Assembly: GCA_021787735.1 (NCBI GenBank) | Contig: JAJYLL010000012.1 | Span: 1 to 64,000, forward strand | Length of the DNA stretch: 64,000 nucleotides | Direction of reading: 5' to 3' | Source of the DNA: Acidobacteriota bacterium | GTDB taxonomy: Bacteria > Acidobacteriota > Terriglobia > UBA7540 | Part shown: one piece after another, positions 34,497-43,618 of the stretch | Numbering within the stretch: the stretch's first letter is position 1 | How the letters are laid out: every line of letters starts with the position of its first letter | Made by a program: the position numbers and the translations under genes | The notes under the pieces: model-generated | Databases searched by the model: none | Told to the model about the DNA's origin: nothing | Seen by the model: the letters and a program-made list of their open reading frames with translations, nothing else

Positions 34497-35888
34497 TTGG
34501 CCGAAGAGCAGGATTACCTTGGCGAGTTTTTGGCTAGAATTGAGCCCTACCTGAGTCAGTGGAGATCACTCAAATTCGCCTGCATGGCAGTGAACCTCAG
34601 AAATGAGTGGGTTCAGTTTGCAGGGAGAGCTACACTCAGCACCGAACCATATGAGCCGCATTCTGCTCTCAAACGGATTGTTGATCTTGATTACTTACGG
34701 GCCTACGAAGCGTCCTTTCAAGTGCAGACGATCCACAGTTTGATAAGGAACCTTGCGGAGTCGATGGTCATTTCGGAATCCGCCTCCGGAGACGACATCC
34801 GGCTCATGCCAACTGGTTCCAGTCCCTATCGCTGGTATCCTGTTTCTGTGCGAAGCAGTCCATTAGGACTAAACTCTGGCCGACCATGGCCGAGTATCTT
34901 GTGTACATATGGGATGGGTTCACTTTCAGAATCTCTCTTCCCATCGAATTTTTGGAATGAGGTCGACAGGAATCTCCTGCGACATGACCCGCCTTTCAAT
35001 AGATATGTGGGGCTTTGTGCAAATCTGGGGTTGGATTATAAGCAACTCCAGTCCACGCCCCATTTCGAGCTATGTGCTGAACTGCCAGCACGGTTTGTTT
35101 CGGGTGACGTAAATCGCAAGAGCAAGTGTCTTGAGCTTAGAGCGGAATACGTCGGGACGCCTGAACTCGTGATTGAATGGTTTCCAACCCATCAAACGAA
35201 AAAGGAATCCGTCCCTCGCGGTGATCCCGAGGTGCCAAAGTCATATCAGATCAACGTGACGGTTCCCCCAGGAGCGACCGAAGTGGAGGCTAAGCTGATC
35301 GCCGTGGGGGAGGAATCTCACACATTTTCGCTCAGGGTGAAATGGGAGAACATACTACTTCGCTTATGCGAATTCTTCGATCCCGGCCAAACCGACCTGT
35401 CTCATTTCCTGTTCGATGAGATCAACCTGAAAAATGTGAACCCCTTTGAGTTGGGGGTAGCGAAGCTATTGGGCTTGGCTGGATATGCTGTGCTCTGGTT
35501 CGGGAGGGGCAAAAAAGGGTCTCTCCCTGACATCGTGGCGTATGTACAGGAACCTCTTGGAGAAGAGAGAATAATTTTTGGCGAATGCACCCTCAAGAAT
35601 CCTGCCGAAAAATTCTCGGATTTTGCAAAGCGAAAAGTTGATCTTGGGTCATACCTAGGCGTCCCAGCAGAGACGATCCTTCCCGTCGTATTCGTCAGGA
35701 ACAGCACGACAGTTCAAAACCGAAGAGAAGCCAGTGAGTTTGGATTGGTTTTGTGCGATGGCAATGACATCCGCCAGCTTCAGGACAAGCTCCAGTCTGA
35801 TGCTAGCCCAGATCAGGTATTCCAATTTCTTCAGTCTCTCGGCAGCTTCACTCTGATACCAGGAGAAGTTACCGACCTCTTCACGTAG
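34497..35888 (+). CDS. large hypothetical protein with nuclease-like C-terminus
   Basis: A 463 aa protein starting at TTG 34497 (MAEEQDYLGEFLARIEPYLS) with GGGAGAG upstream. The N-terminal 300 residues are unassigned and include a beta-rich central domain (ELVIEWFPTHQTKKESVPRG). From about 315 the pattern FELGVAKLLGLAGYAVLWFG, then SLPDIVAYV with Asp345 and IIFGECTLKN with Glu363, follows a restriction-endonuclease-like fold, but the lysine of ExK is replaced by Thr. It may therefore be a divergent or inactive nuclease. It stands alone on the plus strand. Confidence 0.6.
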   Translation: MAEEQDYLGEFLARIEPYLSQWRSLKFACMAVNLRNEWVQFAGRATLSTEPYEPHSALKRIVDLDYLRAYEASFQVQTIHSLIRNLAESMVISESASGDDIRLMPTGSSPYRWYPVSVRSSPLGLNSGRPWPSILCTYGMGSLSESLFPSNFWNEVDRNLLRHDPPFNRYVGLCANLGLDYKQLQSTPHFELCAELPARFVSGDVNRKSKCLELRAEYVGTPELVIEWFPTHQTKKESVPRGDPEVPKSYQINVTVPPGATEVEAKLIAVGEESHTFSLRVKWENILLRLCEFFDPGQTDLSHFLFDEINLKNVNPFELGVAKLLGLAGYAVLWFGRGKKGSLPDIVAYVQEPLGEERIIFGECTLKNPAEKFSDFAKRKVDLGSYLGVPAETILPVVFVRNSTTVQNRREASEFGLVLCDGNDIRQLQDKLQSDASPDQVFQFLQSLGSFTLIPGEVTDLFT

Positions 35889-35943
35889 GCGGGATTCCGC
35901 TGACTTGGCAGACTTCTTTCCGGCTCAGGCTAGCAAGGCTGGC

Positions 35944-36774
35944 TCACCTCACGACCCTGAACTCGATACCCCGCTGCTCGTTGACCCGCTTGGTCTCCTT
36001 CAGATTCAGTTCCGTCAGCGGCATCTTCCCAAACAGGTTTCCCGGCAGCACATAGCTCACCACGTCCGGTACCGAATACCAATAGTCAATCGTGTATACG
36101 GCACTGCCGTCTTTGCGGATCAGCACGACATCTCCACCCACATGGACACGGTTCTCGTAATAGGTCGGATGACTAGGCTCAACGCCGGGAAGGATGCTGT
36201 CAGTATAGTAAGAGGTCGATCCCTCCACGGTTGGAATCAGGGCATCTTGCATGACCCGTAGAAGGAGTCTTTCTTCCTTACCCTTCATAGCTGGATACGG
36301 CCCTCGCTTCAACAGCGTGATGGCGTCGATGGGCCACAGGGGCGGTAGCATCCACTCGGCGATGTCACGCTTCCTGTGCCCTTTTCCAAGGATTTTCCCA
36401 TCCGCAGAGACATGATATTTGGGGGCGGCAATAACCTTGACGGAAATGGGAATTCGAACTGTATTGGAAACCACTACCCGGTCGAATGTAATAACAAGAT
36501 TGCCCTTACCAAACAGCCTGCCTGGCTTCTTGCCACTGACCAGATGACCCGTAAGGTAACTTCCTCGTGGAAAGATCGGTCGTCCATTGAAGCCCATAAC
36601 GGTAGGTAGATAGCAGATGGTAGGATCACCTACTTCCGCCGTCTTGAGAGAGAAGTTGTCTTCCTGCATCGTGCAGGCAATTGGGAGCCCCGCTGGCAGG
36701 AAGCTCTTGGACGCCCTTGCGATGCCGTGAATGGACAGCAGAAAAAACATTACCGCAATAGAGGTCAGTCTCAT
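35944..36774 (-). CDS. secreted protein of unknown function
   Basis: A 276 aa protein with a clear signal peptide (RLTSIAVMFFLLSIHGIARA), so exported. The mature part is beta-rich: PIFPRGSYLTGHLVSGKKPG then GNLVITFDRVVV. The layout faintly recalls the C-terminal barrel of VirB10/TrbI-type proteins, but no other secretion gene is near and I do not assign it. It is the last gene of a long minus-strand run (40398 to 35944). CTCCT complement before its ATG gives AGGAGG, a good ribosome binding site. Confidence 0.6.
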   Translation of the reverse strand: MRLTSIAVMFFLLSIHGIARASKSFLPAGLPIACTMQEDNFSLKTAEVGDPTICYLPTVMGFNGRPIFPRGSYLTGHLVSGKKPGRLFGKGNLVITFDRVVVSNTVRIPISVKVIAAPKYHVSADGKILGKGHRKRDIAEWMLPPLWPIDAITLLKRGPYPAMKGKEERLLLRVMQDALIPTVEGSTSYYTDSILPGVEPSHPTYYENRVHVGGDVVLIRKDGSAVYTIDYWYSVPDVVSYVLPGNLFGKMPLTELNLKETKRVNEQRGIEFRVVR

Positions 36775-36812
36775 CGTTTACCTCCTGAAAAAATTGTGGT
36801 GGGACTTCCTGT

Positions 36813-37181
36813 TCAGGCTTCGTGCTGCCGCTCGACGCAACCCTGGAGAATCCATGCCTTGATTTCCCGAAGCAGCGTGTCCTTCTCCGCCCCTTCCGGC
36901 AGCGATTGCATCTTCTTGCATTTCTCACTGAGCCCGAACTCTCCGGCCCGGCGATGGAATTCTTGTCTGGCCACCGCCAGCCTCCGAAGTGCTTCCTCCC
37001 GGTGTTTCGGGCAGGCGAGAAGCTCGACAGCGTCGCCACACTTGGTGTGGTCGAAGCCCTCAACCGGCAGACCGCAAGGAAGGCAAATGCACGTCGAGGG
37101 CTCCGTGTCGGCGGGGCGTAGGACTTTCCCATCGCAATCCCAATAGTGCCCTGCGATATGGCAGAAATGCTGATGGCTCAA
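36813..37181 (-). CDS. hypothetical zinc-binding protein
   Basis: A 122 aa protein. Its first half is rich in His and Cys (SHQHFCHIAGHYWDCDGK, CICLPCGLPVEGFDHTKCGD, CPKH), which suggests two zinc sites. The second half is an amphipathic helix region (REEALRRLAVARQEFHRRAG). Start ATG 37181 has no strong alternative. It lies between the DnaJ-type zinc protein and the secreted protein on the same strand. Function unknown. Confidence 0.55.
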   Translation of the reverse strand: MSHQHFCHIAGHYWDCDGKVLRPADTEPSTCICLPCGLPVEGFDHTKCGDAVELLACPKHREEALRRLAVARQEFHRRAGEFGLSEKCKKMQSLPEGAEKDTLLREIKAWILQGCVERQHEA

Positions 37182-37226
37182 TTTTCCTCCCTTGCGGCTG
37201 ATCGCCTTGACCGATTGTAAGTGCCT

Positions 37227-37397
37227 CTATCTTTGCCCGGTTCCACGGCAATCGCGGCAGACGCCAGACTCCTGACACGTGGTGCAGGGCGTCTTGTATG
37301 TGTCCACCGTGCCGTACCCCGGATAGCCCAGTCGTCCGGTGCCTTTGCACTGTTGGCATTTGCCAGTCCCGTTGCAACTGCTGCATGTTTTTGCCAT
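37227..37397 (-). CDS. small DnaJ-type zinc finger protein
   Basis: A 56 aa protein from ATG 37397, with AAGGAGAAC just upstream. It consists almost entirely of CxxCxGxG repeats: TCSSCNGTGKCQQCKGTG and TPCTTCQESGVCRDCRGTG, as in the DnaJ central domain, with a tyrosine/glycine linker between. It would bind two zinc ions and could bind protein or RNA. The large coiled-coil gene upstream also starts with a CPLC...G motif, which hints at a shared scheme. Confidence 0.7.
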   Translation of the reverse strand: MAKTCSSCNGTGKCQQCKGTGRLGYPGYGTVDTYKTPCTTCQESGVCRDCRGTGQR

Positions 37398-37449
37398 GAT
37401 GTTCTCCTTGGTTAGAATGTGGCAGGCCATAACGCCAGCCTGCCCGAAA

Positions 37450-38733
37450 TCAAATTCCACGAAATTCCGATAAGCACAGTTTCCCGTTTCCACTGCCGTT
37501 TTTTGCCGCTCCGTTTGCTCCCACACAGTGGAGGGGTGCTTCCTGAACAGCGGCAGCATCACATAGCCCCGCCAGCTTTGTCCGGTGCTTCGCCGTCAAT
37601 TCCTGTGCCTTCCCAATGGCGGTCTCAGCCTTTTTGAGTTGGCTCTCGATCTCGTCAACCTCTACCAGCGTTCTGCGAACGTCGTCCGCAAGGGCTGCGT
37701 TCCGTTTAAGAAAATCAGGCCCCTCTTCCCTCATCCTCTCGAACACCGGCCGAAGCACTTCAAGGTCTCGGGGGAGCCATGACCGGGAAGTCCGCAAGAG
37801 CCAAATCCTATCCTCTTGTGCCCACCGTCGCTGCCTGTCTGTTTGCCTTAATTGCGAATCTTCCCGAGCAACCAGAACTGCCACTGGAAGCTTCCTCTTT
37901 CTCGCGTCACTGACCAACTTCCTGACATCGGACTCGGACACGGTTAACTTGTCCTTGTTATCCACGAGCATGATGGGCTCAAGGGCATTCCCGGCTGCAT
38001 CGCTGAAGGCCATCAGGTAGTCACCGTTTCTAGGAAGCTTCTCACCAACCCAGATGCCCGGCCACGACCTCGCCTCCTCGGCGAAATCCACTTCTTCTTT
38101 CTTTCCGATTCGGGCAACCTTCGCCATCTCAGTCTCAAGCTCTTTGTTCCTTTCACGCAGGCTTGCTATCTCCTGGAGATGATCCTTTGACTGTCGGCTG
38201 AGGTCGTCTGCCTTCGACTTTTCCTTGTTGAATGCCGCTTCGACCTCTGTCCTTGCTCTGGCGATCTCCGTCTGCTTCTGCTCCTCAGCCAGTTTCTGTG
38301 CAGCCTCAAGCTCTGCAATCCGCTTCGTCAGCCCGGCTAGCTGCTGATGGAATGCTTTATCGGCAGCAAGCCTTTCTTCCTGCCGGGCGTTGTTGAGCGT
38401 AGAGGATAAGTTTTCTTCAATTCCTTTAAGCTGTGCGGCAAGTTCGCTTTTCTCTGCCTGCAACTTCTGCGTCTCAGAACTGTGTTTGCTTGCGGCTTCG
38501 CTGGTTCGTTTTGCCAACTCCGCCTCAAACCTCGTCCAACGGGACTGCTCGGCATCTTTATCTCTGGCCACCAGCAGGCGGACAGCCTCTTCGGCACTGA
38601 GTTGTGCCACCCGTGCGTGATCTTTCATCCCAAGTCGCTCCAGCACTTCTGAGCGGCCAAGCCTGCCCTTGCCCAAGCAGAGCGGACAGTTGATAGTCTC
38701 GGTCAATGCTGCTGTTGAATCCTTCATAAGCAT
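37450..38733 (-). CDS. coiled-coil protein with DUF2130-like layout
   Basis: A 427 aa protein started at ATG 38733 (MLMKDSTAALTETINCPLCL), with AAAGG upstream. It begins with a CPLC-x-G-x-G zinc motif. Residues about 60-215 are a long coiled coil (EAELAKRTSEAASKHSSETQ and on). A globular part follows (PGIWVGEKLPRNGDYLMAFS, IMLVDNKDKL, LPVAVLVARED), then a second helical segment. The coiled coil followed by a small alpha/beta domain resembles DUF2130 proteins, whose core is related to restriction nucleases, but the key residues differ. The last 25 residues (NGAAKNGSGNGKLCLSEFRG) are low complexity. Role unknown. Confidence 0.55.
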   Translation of the reverse strand: MLMKDSTAALTETINCPLCLGKGRLGRSEVLERLGMKDHARVAQLSAEEAVRLLVARDKDAEQSRWTRFEAELAKRTSEAASKHSSETQKLQAEKSELAAQLKGIEENLSSTLNNARQEERLAADKAFHQQLAGLTKRIAELEAAQKLAEEQKQTEIARARTEVEAAFNKEKSKADDLSRQSKDHLQEIASLRERNKELETEMAKVARIGKKEEVDFAEEARSWPGIWVGEKLPRNGDYLMAFSDAAGNALEPIMLVDNKDKLTVSESDVRKLVSDARKRKLPVAVLVAREDSQLRQTDRQRRWAQEDRIWLLRTSRSWLPRDLEVLRPVFERMREEGPDFLKRNAALADDVRRTLVEVDEIESQLKKAETAIGKAQELTAKHRTKLAGLCDAAAVQEAPLHCVGANGAAKNGSGNGKLCLSEFRGI

Positions 38734-38778
38734 CTGCCTTTCAAGCAACGGTTCGGGCTGGGACTCTGCTGGAACTTA

Positions 38779-38985
38779 CTATCTCTTTCCCGGCATTCCC
38801 CACAGCAGCAAGGCGAAGATTCCCCATACACCAACCGCTATAGAGAGCAGGAGCCCGATCCCCATGCCGTTCGCCGCTGACGGACTCCGGGAACCTGTGA
38901 CTCGGTATCCGATAACAAACGAGGCGGAGCCCATTGCAGCGGCGATACAAACTGCCCCGACAGCAGTGATGAATCTTTTTGCCAT
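38779..38985 (-). CDS. small two-helix membrane protein
   Basis: A 68 aa protein from ATG 38985 (MAKRFITAVGAVCIAAAMGS), with GAGGGTGAG upstream. Two hydrophobic helices are joined by a short polar loop (GYRVTGSRSPSAANGMG), and it ends GMPGKR. It lies between the recombinase and the coiled-coil gene on the same strand. Confidence 0.5.
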   Translation of the reverse strand: MAKRFITAVGAVCIAAAMGSASFVIGYRVTGSRSPSAANGMGIGLLLSIAVGVWGIFALLLWGMPGKR

Positions 38986-39020
38986 CTCACCCTCAAACCT
39001 GCTGATTGGTGCAGCTTGAA

Positions 39021-39674
39021 TTAAACAGCCACGCACTCGGGCTGCGGCTGGGTCGTCTCTGCCGAATGTAATTCGCCGCCTTGTGGAGCTTTACTTCTTA
39101 GGGCCTCTTTCGTAAACCGCACGACGGTGGCCCTCGAAACCGAATACTTCCGTGCCACTTGGGTCAGGGACATTCCACCGACCCGATCATCGACAATTGC
39201 CTCGTGGTCAACGTTCAGCGGAGCACGGCCCAACACGTACCCTTCGAGTTTCCGTCGCCGCATGCCAGCCCGGATTCGCTCGGAGATAAGAGATCGTTCG
39301 AACTCCGCCATCGCCGCCACGATCTGGAACATCAACCTCCCTGACGGTGTGGACAAGTCCCAGTGATCCTTGAGACTCACAAAAGTGACACCGAGTGCCT
39401 CAAGCTCCGCTATGGCCGTCACCAAATGCTTCAGGCTCCGGCCGAATCGGTCAAGCTTCCAAACACAGATTCCATCGAACTTTCGCTGATGGGCATGGGC
39501 CATCAGGCGGTTCAGGCTGGGTCTGGAATCTTTGGAGCCTGAGACGCCAGCATCGACGTACTCCCCGGTGACTTCCCAACCTCGTCGGGAGGCGTACTCC
39601 CGAAGCTCCATAAGTTGAGTCTCGGGGTTCTGGCCATTCAAGGTGCTGACACGGGCGTACAATGCGATTCTCAT
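39021..39674 (-). CDS. serine recombinase (resolvase/invertase family)
   Basis: A 217 aa serine recombinase started at ATG 39674 (MRIALYARVSTLNGQNPETQ); AGGAGG lies 10 bases upstream. The catalytic serine is in ARVST, and the arginines of the active site are in LDRFGRSLKHLV and AEFERSLISERIRAG. A helix-turn-helix follows (LTQVARKYSVSRATVVRFTK). The length and order are those of Tn3/Hin-type resolvases, which act in site-specific inversion or resolution. A longer upstream frame has no start signal. It is co-oriented with the phosphatase-like gene, 20 bases apart. Confidence 0.87.
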   Translation of the reverse strand: MRIALYARVSTLNGQNPETQLMELREYASRRGWEVTGEYVDAGVSGSKDSRPSLNRLMAHAHQRKFDGICVWKLDRFGRSLKHLVTAIAELEALGVTFVSLKDHWDLSTPSGRLMFQIVAAMAEFERSLISERIRAGMRRRKLEGYVLGRAPLNVDHEAIVDDRVGGMSLTQVARKYSVSRATVVRFTKEALRSKAPQGGELHSAETTQPQPECVAV

Positions 39675-39694
39675 TCGGGACATTCCTCCTTCTA

Positions 39695-40099
39695 TTAGCG
39701 AACCGCCTTCCTTATGCTCCTGAGCAAAATAGGACTGGGCTCGATGGTGTGCAGCTTCCCGATTTCCGCTAGGGCTGCATCGAAATCCTTGAAGCCGACG
39801 GTGTGCATCCATGCGGCAGCGATGACCGGGGCCTCGCTTGTGCCGTTGCTGGCCACCAGCACTTTCCCCCAACGGATGTTTTCAAAGAGGGCATCGATGA
39901 TCGGATCGAGCCACCGGGTTGGCATGGGCGATGTTTCCACGACTGGGAAGTTCAAGTAATTAACGTCACCCCTTCGTATGCGGATGGGCTCACGGCAAAG
40001 ACTCATGACCGTCGTGACCTTGAAGGGGTTCGACTCGGCGAGTTCCAGAGCATCGCCGATCCCCCCGATATAGAGCCTGTCCCAGACTTGCGTCACCAA
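39695..40099 (-). CDS. dual-specificity phosphatase-like protein lacking active site
   Basis: A 134 aa protein with the dual-specificity phosphatase fold: VWDRLYIGGIGDALELAE, FKVTTVMSLCREP, VNYLNFPVVETSPMP, then a loop KVLVASNGTSEAPVIAAAWM. In active enzymes that loop reads HCxxGxxRS; here the Cys is Ser/Asn and the Arg is Glu, so it should not hydrolyse phosphate. It may bind phosphorylated partners. It overlaps the gene at 40093 by 7 bases and precedes the recombinase by 20 bases. Confidence 0.65.
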   Translation of the reverse strand: MVTQVWDRLYIGGIGDALELAESNPFKVTTVMSLCREPIRIRRGDVNYLNFPVVETSPMPTRWLDPIIDALFENIRWGKVLVASNGTSEAPVIAAAWMHTVGFKDFDAALAEIGKLHTIEPSPILLRSIRKAVR

Positions 40100-40398
40100 G
40101 TCTGCCCTCCGCCTTCACTCTTCTTGCGTCCATATATATCCATTAGCAGCATAGGAGGGCGACCCTTTCGCTTGGCCACAAACGCCAGTCCGATCTCCCA
40201 GTCGATGTCCACAAAGGCTACCTCCTGCACACGACAGGTCGGGAACGATCTACGGAATCCTGGGAACATCCAGAGTGCTTGAGCTAGGGCATGCTTGGGG
40301 GTTAAGGCGAGAAGGACAACCGTGAAGGCCAGATGAGCTGAAGGGTGCCCGAACTCAATGGCGAACATTCGGGGCGTGATTTCCGAAGGCTGATCCAC
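40093..40398 (-). CDS. hypothetical protein
   Basis: A 101 aa protein (MDQPSEITPRMFAIEFGHPS; an internal ATG gives 91 aa). It is mixed alpha/beta with no recognised family; GLAFVAKRKGRPPMLLMDIY is a strong beta pattern. Its end overlaps the start of the phosphatase-like gene by 7 bases, so translation is coupled. It is the first gene of the minus-strand run that includes the recombinase. Confidence 0.5.
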   Translation of the reverse strand: MDQPSEITPRMFAIEFGHPSAHLAFTVVLLALTPKHALAQALWMFPGFRRSFPTCRVQEVAFVDIDWEIGLAFVAKRKGRPPMLLMDIYGRKKSEGGGQTW

Positions 40399-40614
40399 AT
40401 TGGTGATATACCTTGTGGGTTAGAGTTTTCTCGGGGAAAGTTGGGTCATGAGAATTTTGAGGGGAAGACCATCAGGTTCGTGGCCGAAGCTCAGGAGTCA
40501 ATGTCCAGGAATTCATTCCCGTTGACCGGTTTTGAGTGACCACCGAGGGCATATTTCTCAACATTGCTGTTGATGCGTCCACCGACGATGGGTATTATGC
40601 TTTCAGTCTTGTAG

Positions 40615-41745
40615 TTGCAAAGTGGAAAACATTGCAGAAACAACTGTCTTCCGCTAGGTGTTGTTGTGATTGTTGAATGTCAGTGCGGTCGTAAGAATCG
40701 GATTCCTGACGAAGCGAAAACAGGGGTCAGATACCAATGTGGCAACCCCGTGTGTCGAAGGGAGCTTCACATCGTCACACCTTCCGCCTCACACTCGCGG
40801 AGTAGAGAACCCAGCAATGGAACGCGATTCTTCCACACGGTTGTAATAACATTCTTAGCCGCATCCGCGTTTATGTTCTACCCGCCAATTCTTTCTGCCA
40901 GAAAACGTAATCCCCAAGAAGGAATTTATACATTACGTGACCCTGGTAGTGGATTTACCACTAAAGTTCATTTAGATCATCGACCTGATGTTGCTGAATC
41001 ATTGCAGCTACTTGATGACGCAGAGGCAAAAGCAACTGCCGCTCAAGTCAAGATGTATGAGGCGAGGTTAGCAATTGAAGAGCAATACAAAGAAGCTGGT
41101 TTCAAAGAGAGGACACTTCGTTTTGCAAAGGGAGAGGTAGGTTCGATACCAGCGGCAATTGTGGGACTTGCAATAGCTGCCATTCATCCAATGGAATTCG
41201 CGTACAGGATAGCTGGACATCCTTGGTCAACAGTGCCCTTTGTATCCAACGCCATTTCATTACAGAAACTCTACGCAAACGGCATAGTCTCAGCCGCATC
41301 GTTCGAGCAAGCAGGCAAAGATATTGGCCTCGGCACTTTATTGTTATTCCTTTTATTTGGTTATGGAGTCGCGACCCTCTTTCTCAACCGAACATCAGAC
41401 TCCGCGCTGGCAGGGAAAATTGGGTGGTTCTTTGCAACGCCAATATTTTTGAATCATGCAAAACTGAACGCGTTAAGAAATTGGGCTCAGAAATTACGTA
41501 CATTTCGTATCGAATCTGAAGGAACAGCAAGGCCACGATCTATGGGCTATGCCAAACTCAATCGCAGGCATAAAGCGATGTTATTCTTGACCCTCATCGT
41601 TACCGGGCTGGCCCTACTTAACGGAGCGGTAATTGGAAAGGGTTTGGGGATTGCTTTGCTTGGAGTTGCAGCGGCTTGGGTAGTTGGCTCAAACGGTTTT
41701 CTAACCTTCGTCTTGAAGGCCCGTAAAAATTGGAAAGATACGTGA
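40615..41745 (+). CDS. zinc-ribbon membrane protein
   Basis: Up to 376 aa from TTG 40615; GTG 40666 (VIVECQCGRKNRIPDEAKTG) is an equally good start. The N-terminus is a zinc ribbon (CQCGRKNRIP, YQCGNPVCRREL). A first membrane helix follows (FFHTVVITFLAASAFMFYPP), then a helical soluble part (LLDDAEAKATAAQVKMYEAR) and four or so further membrane segments, ending basic (KARKNWKDT). Zinc ribbon plus membrane helices is a layout seen in many proteins of unknown role. It is isolated on the plus strand, convergent with the Argonaute operon. Confidence 0.6.
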   Translation: MQSGKHCRNNCLPLGVVVIVECQCGRKNRIPDEAKTGVRYQCGNPVCRRELHIVTPSASHSRSREPSNGTRFFHTVVITFLAASAFMFYPPILSARKRNPQEGIYTLRDPGSGFTTKVHLDHRPDVAESLQLLDDAEAKATAAQVKMYEARLAIEEQYKEAGFKERTLRFAKGEVGSIPAAIVGLAIAAIHPMEFAYRIAGHPWSTVPFVSNAISLQKLYANGIVSAASFEQAGKDIGLGTLLLFLLFGYGVATLFLNRTSDSALAGKIGWFFATPIFLNHAKLNALRNWAQKLRTFRIESEGTARPRSMGYAKLNRRHKAMLFLTLIVTGLALLNGAVIGKGLGIALLGVAAAWVVGSNGFLTFVLKARKNWKDT

Positions 41746-42076
41746 AATGATTGAACCGGTGCGGCCTACTCCGTCTTACGCGAGAATTGATAATCATTCT
41801 GCTGGATAAGCTAGTCAGTATTTCAATTTGAAAAACCCGGTATATCCTCACGATTAGCCGTGCGGGGGGGCTTGCCCGGAGCCGCCATCAGGTTGTGCAG
41901 TTCAAGGATGTGCAGTCGAACAGGTTCGTGGCGGTGGACTGCGAGGCGAAGGAATATGGCGGCGGAAGAAGAAGGGACAACCGTACCTCCGACAGGTATT
42001 AGCGACCTTCCCACACCAACCAGGAGCCAAGTGAACCGCTTTACTTTACGGTTTCAGCCCACAGAGCCATAGCCAC
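41746..42076. other. intergenic region between convergent genes
   Basis: This lies between the convergent ends of the zinc-ribbon membrane gene and the Argonaute gene. No gene seen. A GGGGGGGCTTGCCCGG stretch near 41866-41881 could form a short stem for termination, without a clear T-run. Confidence 0.35.
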
Positions 42077-43618
42077 TCAGATGTAGTACTTGAATGATAG
42101 CGGTGCCCCAGATTCCAGCGGCCCGGCTGTAAGAATCTCGCCGACGGCATCAGCGAAACGGAGCGTGACCGGAGAACCACCGCCAAATTTACAGGCATTG
42201 TAATTCAGTTTTGTCAGCGACATGATGTCGGCCATAACGGTGCTGATTGCCACGTCGCCACGACAGATGTTGATATGCATCGGGCGGGGAACTTCTTTTC
42301 CATCGTACGTTTGGAGCCTCGGTGCAAACCCGCTTGTCCACAGGTAGCCCGTCCGAGTGTCCTGAATGTATGCCATACCTCGGAGGATCGGGTGCGATCC
42401 CAATCGGTACAACTTGAGGGACTTTTCGGTCTTTATTCGCACCCCAACGAGGTTCGTCTTGGTCGAATCAATCGAATCCTGAAACCCTGCCCACTCCTTG
42501 TCATTAAACATCGTGCGACCGTGCAGAAACAATTCTTTGGGCGGACACTGATCTCGGTTGTTGGGATCGTTCTTATATGTCTCAATTGCGAGGCTGACAA
42601 CCTTTTGTGCGGCCTTCCTGCTAAGGTGGAACTCACCACGGTTGGGCGAGTACCATGGCCCGACAGCACCCTTGAACACAACACCGTCCCCTGAGTCCAA
42701 GAACATTTGTGCGGCACAGCAGGCCGACCGTGGGTCACCACCACGTCCGTCCTGCTTAAAGGCCAGTCCGATGTAACACACTCCTTTTCGGATTTGTGCA
42801 ATCTTCCACGGACGTCCGCCTGCCTTGTAGAAAGCGGCAGTCGAGATGTTCCATGCGATTCTCGATTGCAACGAGTCCAGTTTGCGGCGTGGGTTACCGA
42901 GTTTGTTCAAGAAGTCGAGCTCCCGGTGTGCAATCGTGCTCTCGCGAATGATTTGCGTCGGTGCGTCGTGTCCGAGGAGCCGAGCCTTCAACTGATTGTG
43001 GAAATTGGGTTCGTACAGATACGGAGTTGCTTCGATATTCTCTTCCATGAAAAGGCTCGGCTCCACCTGTAGACGACGTGCCCTACTCGGAGTGACTCTT
43101 TGCACGACCTGAATGCGTTGTCCAATGGGCACGTGAGACTCTGGGCGGCAATATTTGTAGATATCATCGTGAACCATCACAAACCAGACATCCACCTTCA
43201 CGTCTTCATCTTTCAGAGCTCTCAATATCCCCTCAGCGTATAGGTCAACGGTCTTGTAGACTCGCTCATGCTTATTTGAAAGAAACAAGCATTTCTCGAT
43301 CTCTTCCCGCTTAATCTCGATCTCGAACACCGGACTTGGGTTTAGGGGGATTCGGAATGCTGCCTCAAATCCGGGAAATGGCGGATGTGACAACTGGAAC
43401 AATTCATCAGGGTCGTGCTCAATGACGGGTTTTTGAATCTTTCTAGCCCATTCACGGAACCGCCGAATGCCGATGCTCGTCCCGATAACACCTGCCCTGA
43501 TCCCGTAAGGTGATCCCTTGTCGAGTGGGCCAAAAATAGTCAGTCCGTCACGGGGGTCTTCCACCGACTGGTCATGTCGGAAGAGCAGGCTGGGTTCTGA
43601 AAAGTGGATTAACTTCAC
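42077..43618 (-). CDS. short prokaryotic Argonaute (SPARTA-type, catalytically inactive)
   Basis: A 513 aa short pAgo made of MID and PIWI domains. The opening MKLIHFSEPSLLFRHDQSVE then PRDGLTIFGPLD is typical. The PIWI region shows ICYIGLAFK-type sequence (GVCYIGLAFKQDG) where an active enzyme has a catalytic Asp, and FLHGRTMF in place of the second, so slicing is not expected. The end, LNYNACKFGGGSPVTLRFAD followed by AVGEIL, is characteristic of pAgos paired with TIR-APAZ. Its ATG overlaps the TIR-APAZ stop by 4 bases. Known members use RNA guides to sense invader DNA and switch on the partner NADase. Confidence 0.9.
   Translation of the reverse strand: MKLIHFSEPSLLFRHDQSVEDPRDGLTIFGPLDKGSPYGIRAGVIGTSIGIRRFREWARKIQKPVIEHDPDELFQLSHPPFPGFEAAFRIPLNPSPVFEIEIKREEIEKCLFLSNKHERVYKTVDLYAEGILRALKDEDVKVDVWFVMVHDDIYKYCRPESHVPIGQRIQVVQRVTPSRARRLQVEPSLFMEENIEATPYLYEPNFHNQLKARLLGHDAPTQIIRESTIAHRELDFLNKLGNPRRKLDSLQSRIAWNISTAAFYKAGGRPWKIAQIRKGVCYIGLAFKQDGRGGDPRSACCAAQMFLDSGDGVVFKGAVGPWYSPNRGEFHLSRKAAQKVVSLAIETYKNDPNNRDQCPPKELFLHGRTMFNDKEWAGFQDSIDSTKTNLVGVRIKTEKSLKLYRLGSHPILRGMAYIQDTRTGYLWTSGFAPRLQTYDGKEVPRPMHINICRGDVAISTVMADIMSLTKLNYNACKFGGGSPVTLRFADAVGEILTAGPLESGAPLSFKYYI

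Noticed and set aside
35944-36774. VirB10-type conjugation protein
   Set aside because: Only a faint layout similarity; no other secretion or conjugation gene is present.
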